64,000 bases of DNA. Origin: JANQPX01 sp039197065 (GTDB lineage Bacteria; Pseudomonadota; Alphaproteobacteria; Geminicoccales; Geminicoccaceae). The position numbers were made by a program, and so were the translations under genes. Below the pieces are notes generated by a model. It ran no database searches and had not been told where the DNA came from. It was given only the letters and a program-made list of their open reading frames with translations. The DNA lies in contig JBCCUL010000037.1 of assembly GCA_039197065.1 (NCBI GenBank), positions 1 through 64,000 of the forward strand. The letters run 5' to 3'. How positions within the stretch are numbered: position 1 is the first letter of the stretch; every line of letters starts with the position of its first letter. This document shows, piece by piece, positions 35,036 to 43,961 of this stretch.

Positions 35036-35348
35036 GTCATCTCCCGATGTCGAAAGGGCATTCTTCCACCGCTGCGGCGTGTCTTGATGCTGTGCGGCGT
35101 ACTTCGGTGCTTATATCGGCGCACGCATTGCGGCCACAAATCGCTGCTGCATGTCAATGAAAACAAGTGCAAATCTACCGGACTCGATCAGCAGCCTCTT
35201 GTTCTCGGACTGGTTTTGCAACCTAAAAGCGAATATTTAAGTTTTGGTAAACCGCACAGCAGTTTTTAGAACAGCCGTTGACGCTTAGGATCTGTGATGT
35301 ATGGTATACCACATCCAAAACGCGTAAGCCGGCGTCTGCGGTGAAGAA
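35036..35348. other. Divergent promoter region sucCD / gntR-oxc
   Basis: 313 bases separating the leftward sucCD operon from the rightward oxalate operon. The right half is AT-rich and carries the TGGTATACCA operator (35302-35311). No coding frame seen. Confidence 0.6.
35302..35311. promoter_or_regulatory. GntR/FCD-type operator before gntR-oxc
   Basis: TGGTATACCA, identical to the palindrome before fdhB (25595-25604), lies 38 bases upstream of the gntR frame. Flanking GATG and CATC make a looser outer dyad. It is placed for autoregulation and control of the oxc operon. Confidence 0.7.
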
Positions 35349-36092
35349 TTGGTGGGGGCTCGCCGATCCGTGTCGATAAGCAGCAAACTCTCGCGAATCG
35401 ATGTGAACTTCACGCTGAAGGATCACACCTACGACGTTCTGCGCGCTGCGATCCTGGACATGAACATCTACAGGGAAGGTGTCGATCTCCGTCTGGATGA
35501 GCGCCAGATGGCGGAGCAGCTTGGGATTTCGCGCACGCCGATCAGAGAAGCGCTGGCGCGTCTCGCCCAGGACGGTCTGGTCGAAATCCAGCCGCGCAAG
35601 GGCGTGTTCGTTGTTCGCAAGTCCATGGAAGAAATTCTGGAGATGGTCGTCACCTGGGCGGCCTTGGAAAGCATGGCGGCCAGGCTTGCCGCCGATCACG
35701 CAAGCGACAAAGATCTGCGCGATCTTAGAAAGTTCGCGATGAAGCACAGCGTCGATGCGGCGCGCGCCGATCTCGCTGAGTATTCGGAAGCGAATATCCA
35801 GTTCCATCAACGGATCCTGGAACTGTCCGGCTGCTCGCTCCTTAAGACGACGGCGGACGGGCTGTTTGAGCATATGCACGCCGCCCGGCGTCGGGCGATG
35901 GGCGAGAACGATCGCGCCAGCCGCTCGGTCGTCGATCATATGGAAATCATCGAAGCGCTGGAGGCGCGCGACGGCGATCTCGCCGAGCGCCTGGTGCGCG
36001 AGCACACCATGAAGCTGCACGACCATATCCGCAAAACCTGGACAAGGCTTGAGAATCTCGGTTCGGATCCGGTCGCCGCCGGTTCAGACTAA
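35349..36092 (+). CDS. GntR-family regulator with FCD ligand domain
   Basis: FadR-subfamily transcription factor, 247 residues. The winged helix spans roughly residues 25-90 (VDLRLDERQMAEQLGISRTPIREALARLAQDGLVEIQPRKGVFV), followed by an all-helical FCD domain with the metal/acid-binding histidines seen in NIQFHQRILELSG and EHTMKLHDHI. It is 18 bases before oxc and has a perfect palindrome upstream, so it probably regulates itself, oxc and, through matching sites, fdhBA and frc. The ligand may be oxalate, oxalyl-CoA or formate; this is inferred. The start codon is uncertain: TTG 35349 or GTG 35370 both fit. Confidence 0.88.
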   Translation: MVGARRSVSISSKLSRIDVNFTLKDHTYDVLRAAILDMNIYREGVDLRLDERQMAEQLGISRTPIREALARLAQDGLVEIQPRKGVFVVRKSMEEILEMVVTWAALESMAARLAADHASDKDLRDLRKFAMKHSVDAARADLAEYSEANIQFHQRILELSGCSLLKTTADGLFEHMHAARRRAMGENDRASRSVVDHMEIIEALEARDGDLAERLVREHTMKLHDHIRKTWTRLENLGSDPVAAGSD

Positions 36093-36110
36093 ACAGGAAA
36101 GACCAAGACC

Positions 36111-37844
36111 ATGAGCGCAACCGTCGCTGTGACCAACGACAAAGCCCCGGAAGCGGCGCTTACCGATGGGTTCCATCTTCTCATCGATGCACTGAAGCTG
36201 AACGGCGTCGAGACGATCTATGGCGTACCCGGCATTCCGATCACCGACCTCGGCCGGATGATGCAGGAAGAAGGCATGCGCGTCCTGTCCTTTCGCCATG
36301 AGCAGAATGCGGGCAATGCAGCGGCGATCGCAGGCTTCCTTACCAAGAAGCCGGGCATTTGCCTGACCGTTTCGGCGCCTGGTTTCTTGAACGGCCTGAC
36401 GGCTCTGGCTCACGCCAATACGAACTGCTGGCCGATGATTCTGATTTCCGGCTCCTCCGAACGCGAAGTCGTCGATCTGATGCAGGGCGACTATGAGGAG
36501 ATGGATCAGCTTGCGATTGCCAAGCCGCTCTGCAAGGCGGCCTATCGCATCCTGCACGCGGAAGATATCGGCATCGGCGTCGCCCGCGCCATCCGCGCCG
36601 CGGTGTCCGGGCGCCCCGGCGGCGTTTATCTGGACATTCCTGGCAATCTCCTCGGCCAGGTGATGGATGAGGTCGAAGGTCAAAAGTCGCTGGTCGAGGT
36701 CATCGATCCGGCGCCCGCGCAGCGGCCGGCGCCGGAAGCCATCGACCGTGCGATCGAGGTGATCAAGTCTGCGAAGAAACCGCTGATCATCCTCGGCAAA
36801 GGCGCCGCTTACGCCCAGGCGGACGACGCGGTGTGCGCCTTCGTCGAAACCTCCGGCATCCCCTATCTTCCAATGAGCATGGCCAAAGGCCTGTTGCCGG
36901 ACACCCACCCCCAGTCCGCGGGTCCAGCGCGCTCGCTGGTCCTGAAAGAGTCGGATGTGGTGGTGATGGTCGGTGCGCGGCTCAACTGGCTTCTCTCTCA
37001 CGGCAAGGGCAAGCCGTGGGGCGAGCCTCATTCGACCAGGTTCGTGCAGATCGACATCGAACCCAAGGAGATGGACAGCAATGTCGAGATCGCCGCACCC
37101 GTGGTCGGCGACATCGAAAGCTGCCTGACAGCGCTGACCGACGCCATGGGCAAGGGCTGGCAAAAGCCGCCATCGGCCTGGATCGATGCGGTCAGCCAAA
37201 AGCGAAACGCCAATGTCGAGCGCATGGCGGCGAACCTGCAGAACAACAGCTCGCCGATGAACTATGCCGCGGCACTCGGTTCGCTGAAGCGCGTGATCGC
37301 CGAACGTCCCGATGCCATCCTGGTGAACGAGGGGGCCAATACGCTCGACTTCGCGCGCTCGATCATCGACATGTATCAGCCGCGAAAGCGCCTCGATGTC
37401 GGCACCTGGGGCGTGATGGGCGTTGGCATGGGATCGGCGATCGCGGCGGCGGTCGAAACCGGCAAACCTGTCCTCGCGGTCGAGGGCGACAGCGCCTTTG
37501 GCTTTTCCGGCATGGAGGTCGAGACCATCTGCCGCTACAAGCTGCCGGTCTGCGTGGTCGTATTCAACAACAAAGGCATCTATCGCGGTGTCGACCAGAA
37601 CCGTGCGGGCGGCGAGGATCCTGCCCCGACCGTGTTCGTCGAAAACGCCCGCTACGACATGATGATGGAGGCGTTTGGCGGCGTGGGCGTCCATGTCGAC
37701 AATTCGGATGCTCTTTACCGTGCCGTGAGCGAGGCGATGGACAGCGGCAAACCGACCCTGATCAACGCCGCCATCGATCCGGCCGCCGGTAAGGAAAGCG
37801 GCAATATCGGCTCCCTCAACCCCCAAAGCGTCGTCAAAAAGTGA
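36111..37844 (+). CDS. oxc: Oxalyl-CoA decarboxylase
   Basis: Thiamine-diphosphate enzyme converting oxalyl-CoA to formyl-CoA and CO2, the committed step of oxalate catabolism. The 577-residue chain shows the N-terminal ThDP domain (YGVPGIPITDLGRMMQEEGMR and FRHEQNAGNAAAIAG), GDYEEMDQ with the conserved Tyr-Glu pair, the ADP-activator domain, and a C-terminal ThDP/Mg site EGDSAFGFSGMEVETICRYKLPVCVVVFNN. Length and motifs match Oxc rather than acetolactate synthase or 2-hydroxyacyl-CoA lyase. The TGA stop lies inside a small GTG-looped palindrome. Confidence 0.96.
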   Translation: MSATVAVTNDKAPEAALTDGFHLLIDALKLNGVETIYGVPGIPITDLGRMMQEEGMRVLSFRHEQNAGNAAAIAGFLTKKPGICLTVSAPGFLNGLTALAHANTNCWPMILISGSSEREVVDLMQGDYEEMDQLAIAKPLCKAAYRILHAEDIGIGVARAIRAAVSGRPGGVYLDIPGNLLGQVMDEVEGQKSLVEVIDPAPAQRPAPEAIDRAIEVIKSAKKPLIILGKGAAYAQADDAVCAFVETSGIPYLPMSMAKGLLPDTHPQSAGPARSLVLKESDVVVMVGARLNWLLSHGKGKPWGEPHSTRFVQIDIEPKEMDSNVEIAAPVVGDIESCLTALTDAMGKGWQKPPSAWIDAVSQKRNANVERMAANLQNNSSPMNYAAALGSLKRVIAERPDAILVNEGANTLDFARSIIDMYQPRKRLDVGTWGVMGVGMGSAIAAAVETGKPVLAVEGDSAFGFSGMEVETICRYKLPVCVVVFNNKGIYRGVDQNRAGGEDPAPTVFVENARYDMMMEAFGGVGVHVDNSDALYRAVSEAMDSGKPTLINAAIDPAAGKESGNIGSLNPQSVVKK

Positions 37845-37865
37845 CGTGGTCACAGCATCGACTTT
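37841..37865 (+). repeat. Post-stop hairpin motif, copy C
   Basis: GTGAC-gtg-GTCAC spans the oxc stop codon and is followed by AGCATCGACTTT. The same layout occurs at 20061-20086 and 59744-59771. It may be a terminator-like or RNA-stabilising element that lets oxc and frc levels differ. Confidence 0.5.
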
Positions 37866-37947
37866 GTGCCGCTGTCGCCAAGGGTGGTGGTATGCGCCCA
37901 AGTTTACTGCGGAGAGCACATCCGCATCATGCAGCAAGTTAATGGAG

Positions 37948-37958
37948 TGGTCACACCA
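37948..37958. promoter_or_regulatory. Candidate GntR operator before frc
   Basis: TGGT-CAC-ACCA, embedded in the perfect dyad GTGGTcacACCAC, lies 19 bases before the frc ATG. Half-sites equal those of the fdhB and gntR palindromes but with a 3-base spacer, which FadR-type regulators also use. Binding by the local GntR protein is inferred. Confidence 0.45.
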
Positions 37959-37976
37959 CCCACACGGGAAGCAGAC

Positions 37977-39251
37977 ATGAAAGCACTTGAAGGCATCAAG
38001 ATTCTCGACTTCACCCATGTCCAGTCGGGCCCGACCTGCACGCAGCTGCTCGCCTGGTTCGGCGCTGACGTGATCAAGGTTGAGCGTCCCGGTGTCGGTG
38101 ATGCGACCCGAAAGCAGCTGGTCGACGTGCCGGGCGCCGACTCGCTCTACTTCACCATGCTGAACCACAATAAGCGCTCCATCGAGCTCAATTCGAAAAA
38201 CGAGACCGGCAAAGAGGTGCTGACCCGGCTGATCGAGGAATGCGACGTGCTGGTCGAGAACTTCGCGCCGGGCGCCCTCGATCGTATGGGCTTTTCCTGG
38301 GAGCGCATCCAGGAGATCAACCCGCGTCTGATCATGGCCTCGATCAAGGGCTTTGGTCCCGGCAAATACGAGGACTGCAAGGTCTACGAGAACGTTGCGC
38401 AATGCGCCGGCGGCTCGGCGTCGACCACGGGCTTCCTTGACGGTCCGCCGACGGTGACCGGGGCGCAGATCGGCGATAGCGGTACCGGCCTTCATCTGGC
38501 GCTTGGAATCGTCACCGCCCTTTTCCAGCGCGAGAAGTCGGGGCGCGGTCAGCGCGTCACCTGCGCCATGCAAGACGGCGTCTTGAACCTTGCCCGTGTG
38601 AAGATGCGCGATCAGCAGCGCCTGGCGGCGGGGCCGCTCAAGGAATATTCGCAATTCGGCGAAGGCATCCCCTTCGGCGAGGCGACGCCGCGCGCCGGCA
38701 ATGATTCAGGCGGCGGCCAGCCCGGCCGTATCCTGAAGTGCAAGGGCTGGGAGCAGGATCCGAACGCTTATACCTATTTCATCATCCAGGCCGCCGTTTG
38801 GGAGAAGGTTTGCGACGTGATCGGCGAGCCGGATTGGAAGACGAAGGAAGGCTACGCGAAACCGCCGGAGCGGCTCGACAAGCTCAACGAGATCTTCGAT
38901 CGGATCGAGGAATGGACCATGACCAAGACCAAATTCGAGGTCATGGACATCTGCAACCCGCACGACATCCCGGTGGGGCCGATCCTGTCGATGAAGGAGA
39001 TCTCGGAAGACGAGGGGTTGTTCGCCACCGGTACGATGGTCAAGGTCGACCATCCCGAGCGCGGGCCCTATCTGAGCGTCGGCTGCCCGATCAAGCTTTC
39101 CGACAGCCCCGCCGAGGTGAAGCGCTCGCCTTTGCTTGGCGAACATACCGAAGAAATTCTGACCGACGTACTTGGCTATAGCGGTGACGATCTTGATCGG
39201 GTCGTTAGCTCGGGTGCCGTCGGTACAGTTGATCGTGATGCGGCGGATTGA
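37977..39251 (+). CDS. frc: Formyl-CoA:oxalate CoA-transferase
   Basis: Class III CoA transferase that passes CoA from formyl-CoA to oxalate, releasing formate. ATG 37977 (MKALEGIKILDFTHVQSG) is the family start, preceded by GGAAG; the frame is open further up but through regulatory sequence. The 424-residue protein has the catalytic aspartate D167 in AQIGDSGTG (equivalent to Asp169 of Oxalobacter Frc) and the glycine loop SGGGQPGRILKCKGWE. Where Oxalobacter Frc has Trp48 this protein has Gln (TRKQLVD), as does E. coli YfdW. Between oxc and the formyl-transfer gene, it completes the core oxalate cycle. Confidence 0.95.
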   Translation: MKALEGIKILDFTHVQSGPTCTQLLAWFGADVIKVERPGVGDATRKQLVDVPGADSLYFTMLNHNKRSIELNSKNETGKEVLTRLIEECDVLVENFAPGALDRMGFSWERIQEINPRLIMASIKGFGPGKYEDCKVYENVAQCAGGSASTTGFLDGPPTVTGAQIGDSGTGLHLALGIVTALFQREKSGRGQRVTCAMQDGVLNLARVKMRDQQRLAAGPLKEYSQFGEGIPFGEATPRAGNDSGGGQPGRILKCKGWEQDPNAYTYFIIQAAVWEKVCDVIGEPDWKTKEGYAKPPERLDKLNEIFDRIEEWTMTKTKFEVMDICNPHDIPVGPILSMKEISEDEGLFATGTMVKVDHPERGPYLSVGCPIKLSDSPAEVKRSPLLGEHTEEILTDVLGYSGDDLDRVVSSGAVGTVDRDAAD

Positions 39252-39258
39252 GGGTTAG

Positions 39259-40179
39259 ATGATGCGTTTGATCGTGATGGGCCAGCAGGCGTTCGGCAAA
39301 GACGCGCTCGCCAAGATCCTCGAGACCGGTACCGACGAAGTGGTCGCCGTCTATTGTGAGCCGGACAAGGATGGCAGGCCCGTCGACCCGATCAAGGCGT
39401 TTGCGGAAGAGAAGGGGCTTCCGGTCCGTCAGCCCGCCCATTTCAAGGATCAGGCGACGCTCGACGAGCTGGCGAGCTATGATGCCGACCTGATGATCAT
39501 GGCCTTCGTCAACGTGTTCGTGCCCGAAGCTGCGCGCGACACGCCGACACTGGGCTCGATCTGCTTTCACCCCTCGCTCCTGCCGCTGCATCGCGGACCG
39601 TCGGCGGTCAACTGGCCGATCATCATGGGCAGCACGCGGTCCGGCTTCTCCTGGTTCTACCCGACCGACGGTTTGGACGAGGGCGACGTCCTCCTGAACT
39701 GGCAATGCGAGATCGCGCCCGATGACACGGTGATCGATCTCTACTTCAAGAAAATCTACCCGGCCGCCATTTCCTCGGTTCCGGAGGTTTGCGACCTCTT
39801 CCGCTCCGGCAACCCGCCGCGCATCGAGCAGGATGAAAGCCAGGCCACCTATGAGCGGCGCTGCACCAAGAAGCACGCGGCGATCGATTGGCACAAGCCC
39901 GTCAGTCAGGTCTACGATCTCATCCGCGGCACCAATCCCGCCCCCGGTGCTTGGACGACCCATGAGGGTGCTGAGCTCAGTATATTCGACAGTGCCCGCG
40001 TCGACGGCGACGGCATTTCCGGCCGGGTGATGGACGTCTCGGATGACGGCGTCACGGTGCAGTGCATCGGCGGCCGTATCCTGGTGAAGCGCGTCCGGCC
40101 GGCTGGCGGAGATAAGCAACCCGCTGCCGCCTGGGCTGCAGAAAGCGGGCTTAAGGCGGGCGATACATTGGGGGCCTGA
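39259..40179 (+). CDS. Formyltransferase-fold protein, like the hydrolase domain of 10-formyl-THF dehydrogenase
   Basis: A 306-residue protein with an N-terminal formyltransferase Rossmann domain (about 1-190) and a C-terminal Fmt-like beta domain. The catalytic region reads CFHPSLLPLHRGPSAVNWP with the essential His, and DGLDEGDVL with the essential Asp. The pattern around the His (ICFHPS) and the later TYERRC...IDWHKPVSQVYDLIRGTNPAPGAWT follow ALDH1L1-type 10-formyl-THF hydrolase domains more than methionyl-tRNA formyltransferase. It lies seven bases after frc and 38 before fhs. Possible jobs: freeing formate from 10-formyl-THF, hydrolysing formyl-CoA, or moving formyl between CoA and THF. 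The fold is secure, the reaction open. Confidence 0.85.
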   Translation: MMRLIVMGQQAFGKDALAKILETGTDEVVAVYCEPDKDGRPVDPIKAFAEEKGLPVRQPAHFKDQATLDELASYDADLMIMAFVNVFVPEAARDTPTLGSICFHPSLLPLHRGPSAVNWPIIMGSTRSGFSWFYPTDGLDEGDVLLNWQCEIAPDDTVIDLYFKKIYPAAISSVPEVCDLFRSGNPPRIEQDESQATYERRCTKKHAAIDWHKPVSQVYDLIRGTNPAPGAWTTHEGAELSIFDSARVDGDGISGRVMDVSDDGVTVQCIGGRILVKRVRPAGGDKQPAAAWAAESGLKAGDTLGA

Positions 40180-40217
40180 ACTAACGGGCATCGAGATAAC
40201 CAAGCAGGATAACGAGC

Positions 40218-41894
40218 ATGGCCTTTAAGACCGATATCGAAATTGCCCGCGAAGCGAAGAAGCAGCCCATTCAGGAGGTCGGCGCGAAACTCGGCATCGA
40301 TGCCCAGGATCTCGTTCCCTACGGTCATGACAAGGCCAAGATCAGTGCGGATTTCATCGCGAAACAGGCCGGCAATAAGGATGGCAAGCTCATCCTGGTG
40401 ACCGCGATCAACCCGACGCCTGCGGGCGAGGGCAAGACCACGACCACCGTCGGTCTCGGCGACGGCTTGAACGCGATCGGCAAGAAGGCCGCCGTTTGCA
40501 TCCGCGAAGCCTCCCTCGGCCCCTGCTTCGGCATGAAGGGCGGCGCTGCTGGGGGCGGATACGCGCAGGTGGTGCCGATGGAGGACATGAACCTCCACTT
40601 CACCGGAGATTTTCACGCGATCACGTCGGCCCACAACCTGCTCTCGGCGATGATCGAGAATCACATCTACTGGGGCAACGCGCTGCAGATCGATCAGCGC
40701 CGCATCGTCTGGCGCCGCGTCATGGACATGAACGACCGGGCGCTGCGCGATATCACCACCTCGCTCGGCGGCGTCGCCAACGGTTTCCCGGGCCAGAATG
40801 GTTTCGACATTACGGTCGCCTCCGAGGTCATGGCGATTCTCTGCCTCGCGAAGGATCTGGACGACCTGCAAAAGCGCCTCGGCAGCATCATCGTCGCCTA
40901 TACCCGCGAGCGGAAGCCGATCACCTGCGCCGATATCAAGGCGGATGGCGCGATGACCGTGCTGCTCAAGGATGCAATGCAGCCCAATCTGGTGCAGACG
41001 CTCGAGAACAATCCGGCCTTTGTGCATGGCGGCCCCTTCGCCAACATCGCCCATGGCTGCAATTCGGTGGTCGCCACCAAGACCGCGCTCAAGCTTGCCG
41101 ATTATGTGGTGACCGAGGCCGGTTTCGGCGCCGATCTCGGCGCCGAGAAGTTCATGAACATCAAATGCCGAAAGGCGGGTCTGGCGCCGTCGGCCATCGT
41201 GATCGTCGCCACCATCCGCGCCATGAAGATGAATGGCGGCGTGCTGAAGCAGGATCTGGGTGCCGAGAATGTCGAGGCGGTCAAAGCGGGCTGCGCCAAT
41301 CTCGGACGGCATATCGAGAACATCAAAGGCTTCGGCGTGCCCGCGGTGGTGGCGATCAACCATTTCCACGGCGACTCCGAGGCCGAGATTCAGGCCTGCC
41401 GCGCCTATGTGGAAAGCCAGGGCTCCGAGGCGATCCTCTGCAAGCATTGGGCCGATGGTTCCGCCGGCACGAAGGAACTCGCGACCCGCATCGCCGAGAT
41501 CGCCGATGCCGATCAGGGCAACTTCGAAACGCTCTACCCCGACGACATGTCGCTGATGCAGAAGATCGAGACCATCGCGACGCGCATCTACCGCGCCGAC
41601 GAGGTGATTGCCGACAAGAAGATCAAGGATCAGCTGAAGCAGTGGGAGGAGGCCGGTTACGGCAATCTGCCGGTCTGCATGGCCAAGACCCAATACTCCT
41701 TCTCGACCGATCCCAATCAGCGCGGCGCCCCCACCGGCTTTTCCTTGCCGATCCGCGAGGTGCGCCTGTCAGCCGGCGCCGGTTTCGTCGTCGCCATCTG
41801 CGGCGAGATCATGACCATGCCGGGCCTGCCGAGAAAGCCATCTGCGGAGAGCATCATGCTGAATGATGACGGTCTGATCGAAGGACTGTTCTAG
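40218..41894 (+). CDS. fhs: Formate-tetrahydrofolate ligase
   Basis: ATP-dependent ligation of formate to tetrahydrofolate, giving 10-formyl-THF for biosynthesis or the serine cycle (FtfL in methylotrophs). 558 residues. The P-loop-like TPAGEGKTTTTVGLGDGL, the FTGDFHAITSAHNLLSAMIENH stretch and the C-terminal GEIMTMPGLPRKPSAESI are family hallmarks. It begins 38 bases after the formyl-transfer gene and is followed by a stress-protein gene, all on one strand. With FdhAB it gives the cell a choice between assimilating and oxidising oxalate-derived formate. Confidence 0.97.
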   Translation: MAFKTDIEIAREAKKQPIQEVGAKLGIDAQDLVPYGHDKAKISADFIAKQAGNKDGKLILVTAINPTPAGEGKTTTTVGLGDGLNAIGKKAAVCIREASLGPCFGMKGGAAGGGYAQVVPMEDMNLHFTGDFHAITSAHNLLSAMIENHIYWGNALQIDQRRIVWRRVMDMNDRALRDITTSLGGVANGFPGQNGFDITVASEVMAILCLAKDLDDLQKRLGSIIVAYTRERKPITCADIKADGAMTVLLKDAMQPNLVQTLENNPAFVHGGPFANIAHGCNSVVATKTALKLADYVVTEAGFGADLGAEKFMNIKCRKAGLAPSAIVIVATIRAMKMNGGVLKQDLGAENVEAVKAGCANLGRHIENIKGFGVPAVVAINHFHGDSEAEIQACRAYVESQGSEAILCKHWADGSAGTKELATRIAEIADADQGNFETLYPDDMSLMQKIETIATRIYRADEVIADKKIKDQLKQWEEAGYGNLPVCMAKTQYSFSTDPNQRGAPTGFSLPIREVRLSAGAGFVVAICGEIMTMPGLPRKPSAESIMLNDDGLIEGLF

Positions 41895-41907
41895 GGGAGC
41901 TAGGGCG

Positions 41908-42762
41908 TTGATCAGGAAAATCCTCGTACCGGTGCGCGGCGACGACAAGGGCGACAATGTGCTCGCCCACGCCGCTGCGCTTGCCAAGCGCTTCAACGCG
42001 CATATCGAGGTGACCCACTGTCGGCCACGCCCGCAGGACATGCTGCCCTATGGCGTTCCCGTGCCGGGTTTTCTGAAAGATCAGTTGCAAAAACAGGCGA
42101 CGGATCTCGCCGACCAGGTCGAAAGCGGTCTCAAGCATGAGTTCGACGTTCTGATCCAAGAGCACGGCATCACCGTTTCAGAAGCGGCGATAAAAGATAA
42201 GCCCACGGCAAGCTGGGTCGAGGAGGAGGGGCGTCAGGTGGAGGTCATCAAGCGGCATGGACGTCTCGCTGATCTGGTTGCGGTTGCGCAGCCTGATGCG
42301 AACGGCATGCTCGGCGTCAACAGCCTGAAGTCGGCTCTTTTCCACACGGGCCGACCCGCCCTGATGTGCCCTGAGACGGATACCGTGCCCGATGATCTCG
42401 GAAGCCATATCGCGATTGCCTGGAACGGCTCGACCGAGGCGGCGCGCGCCGTCGCTTTGACTAAAGGGCTGATCGAAGGAGCCGAGAAGGTCACGATCCT
42501 GACCGGCGGTGTCGAGGTCCACGGCACGCGCGCCCGCGATCTCGTCGACTATCTGCAACTCGGTGGTTTGACGCCGACTGTCGATCGGTTTTCCGGCGCA
42601 GGCAATGTCGGTGCGGAGTTGCTCACCCGGGCGAAAGCCGCCGGCGCCAGCCTGATGGTCATGGGCGCCTATGGCGACAACTATGAAAAAGAAGTGATGT
42701 TCGGCGGCAACACGCAGTCGATCATCGAAAAGGCCGATATGCCTGTCGTGATGGTTCACTAG
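41908..42762 (+). CDS. Universal stress protein, tandem UspA domains
   Basis: A 284-residue protein with two UspA folds. The first starts RKILVPVRGDDKGDNVLAHAAALAKRF; the second ends with LMVMGAYGDNYEKEVMFGGNTQSIIEKADMPVVMVH, which carries the G-x2/9-G-S/T-like nucleotide loop in altered form (GGNTQSI). TTG start with GGGGAG nine bases upstream. Located 13 bases after fhs and before tctC, it is probably co-expressed with the oxalate genes; Usp proteins beside transporters sometimes tune them, which is speculative here. Confidence 0.87.
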   Translation: MIRKILVPVRGDDKGDNVLAHAAALAKRFNAHIEVTHCRPRPQDMLPYGVPVPGFLKDQLQKQATDLADQVESGLKHEFDVLIQEHGITVSEAAIKDKPTASWVEEEGRQVEVIKRHGRLADLVAVAQPDANGMLGVNSLKSALFHTGRPALMCPETDTVPDDLGSHIAIAWNGSTEAARAVALTKGLIEGAEKVTILTGGVEVHGTRARDLVDYLQLGGLTPTVDRFSGAGNVGAELLTRAKAAGASLMVMGAYGDNYEKEVMFGGNTQSIIEKADMPVVMVH

Positions 42763-42913
42763 GGGCGCATTCGTTCTACATCGATTGCGATAGAGAATTC
42801 GGCAACGGTAAATGTAAAGCAGGGAGGTCAGGTAACGCGTCCAAGCTGAATGAACAAAGAACGATCCAAGCAAGGCAGGCCCGAACGGGTCGCCGAAATC
42901 AAAAAGGGAGATA

Positions 42914-43888
42914 ATGATGAGAATAACGAAAAGAATGGCCATGGGCCTGGCCGGTGCAGCGGCGCTGGCGACAACCTTTACCGGCACGATCGCGGAAGCC
43001 TGGGAGCCGGTTAAGCCGATCGACTTCGTGATCATGGCGGGTGCCGGCGGCGGCGCTGACCAGATCGCCCGTTTCCTGCAGTCGGTTGCCGAGAAGGACG
43101 GTCTCACCACGCTGCCGCTCGTGCCCAACAACAAGGGCGGCGGTTCCGGCGCCGAGGCGCTGATCGCGTTGAACGGCGCCAGCGACCCGGATCACACCAT
43201 TCTGGTCACGCTGAACTCCTTCTTCACCACGCCGATGCGCCAGGCTGATCTCGGCATCGACATCCAGACCTTCACGCCGATCACCATGATGGGCGTCGAT
43301 CCCTTCGTGCTTTGGGTGCACAAGGAAAGCGGCATCACGACCTTCGAGGACTGGCTGGAGAAGGTGAAAGCCGATGGCGGCGAATATGTCATGGGCGGCA
43401 CCGGCAAGGGCCAGGAAGACAGCATCGTCATCGCCTGGATGGAGCAGAACTTCGACATCAAGGTGAAATACATCCCCTATGACGGCGGCGGCGCCGTCGC
43501 CAAGGATCTCGCCGGTCAGCAGATCATGGCGAGCGTCAACAACCCGGCCGAGGCCAAAGGCTTCTACGAGAACGGTGACGTGGTTCCGCTGATCGCCTTC
43601 TCCGACGAGCGCCTGCCCAACCTGCCGGACGTGCGCACGGTGAAGGAGCTGGACAAGGACTTCAGCTATTACAATCAGCGCGCCGTGGTCGGTGCGCCCG
43701 GCATGTCGGAAGAGGCGGCCGAATATTACCGCAACCTCTTCCAGACCATCTACGAGACCGAGGACTGGCAGAACTACATGGCCTCCGAGAGCCTTGAGGG
43801 CCTGCCGATGAACGCCGATGAGCAGCGCGCCTATTGGGAAACCCAGGTGGCTAACCACCAGGTGCTGCTTGAGGCCATGGGCGAGTAA
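42914..43888 (+). CDS. tctC: Tripartite tricarboxylate transporter binding protein (TctC)
   Basis: Periplasmic carboxylate receptor of a TTT-type secondary transporter. The signal peptide MAMGLAGAAALATTFTGTIAEA is followed by KPIDFVIMAGAGGGADQIARFLQ, the usual ligand-loop start of TctC/Bug proteins. 324 residues. In Bug proteins the ligand is held through two carboxylate-binding loops; position in the oxalate operon suggests oxalate or a related dicarboxylate. A strong stem-loop separates it from tctB, consistent with excess synthesis of the receptor. Confidence 0.9.
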   Translation: MMRITKRMAMGLAGAAALATTFTGTIAEAWEPVKPIDFVIMAGAGGGADQIARFLQSVAEKDGLTTLPLVPNNKGGGSGAEALIALNGASDPDHTILVTLNSFFTTPMRQADLGIDIQTFTPITMMGVDPFVLWVHKESGITTFEDWLEKVKADGGEYVMGGTGKGQEDSIVIAWMEQNFDIKVKYIPYDGGGAVAKDLAGQQIMASVNNPAEAKGFYENGDVVPLIAFSDERLPNLPDVRTVKELDKDFSYYNQRAVVGAPGMSEEAAEYYRNLFQTIYETEDWQNYMASESLEGLPMNADEQRAYWETQVANHQVLLEAMGE

Positions 43889-43910
43889 CAAGCCCACTCA
43901 ATTAATCGTT

Positions 43911-43939
43911 CCCGGACAGCCTCTAAAGGGCTGTCCGGG
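43911..43939 (+). promoter_or_regulatory. Intercistronic stem-loop tctC-tctB
   Basis: Perfect 11-base stem CCCGGACAGCC / GGCTGTCCGGG with a 7-base loop, 22 bases after the tctC stop. No T run follows (CAAAAATTC), so it is more likely a processing or 3'-protecting structure than a full terminator. It would keep tctC message above that of tctBA. Confidence 0.7.
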
Positions 43940-43961
43940 CAAAAATTCAAAGGGGGGCGGC

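Noticed and set aside
36084..38654. An 856-codon open frame antisense to oxc and frc
   Set aside because: It spans two well-supported genes in the opposite strand and has the His/Arg/Asp-rich composition of a high-GC shadow frame; no protein family is visible.
39912..41693. A 593-codon open frame antisense to fhs
   Set aside because: Shadow of fhs; low-complexity composition and no ribosome site.
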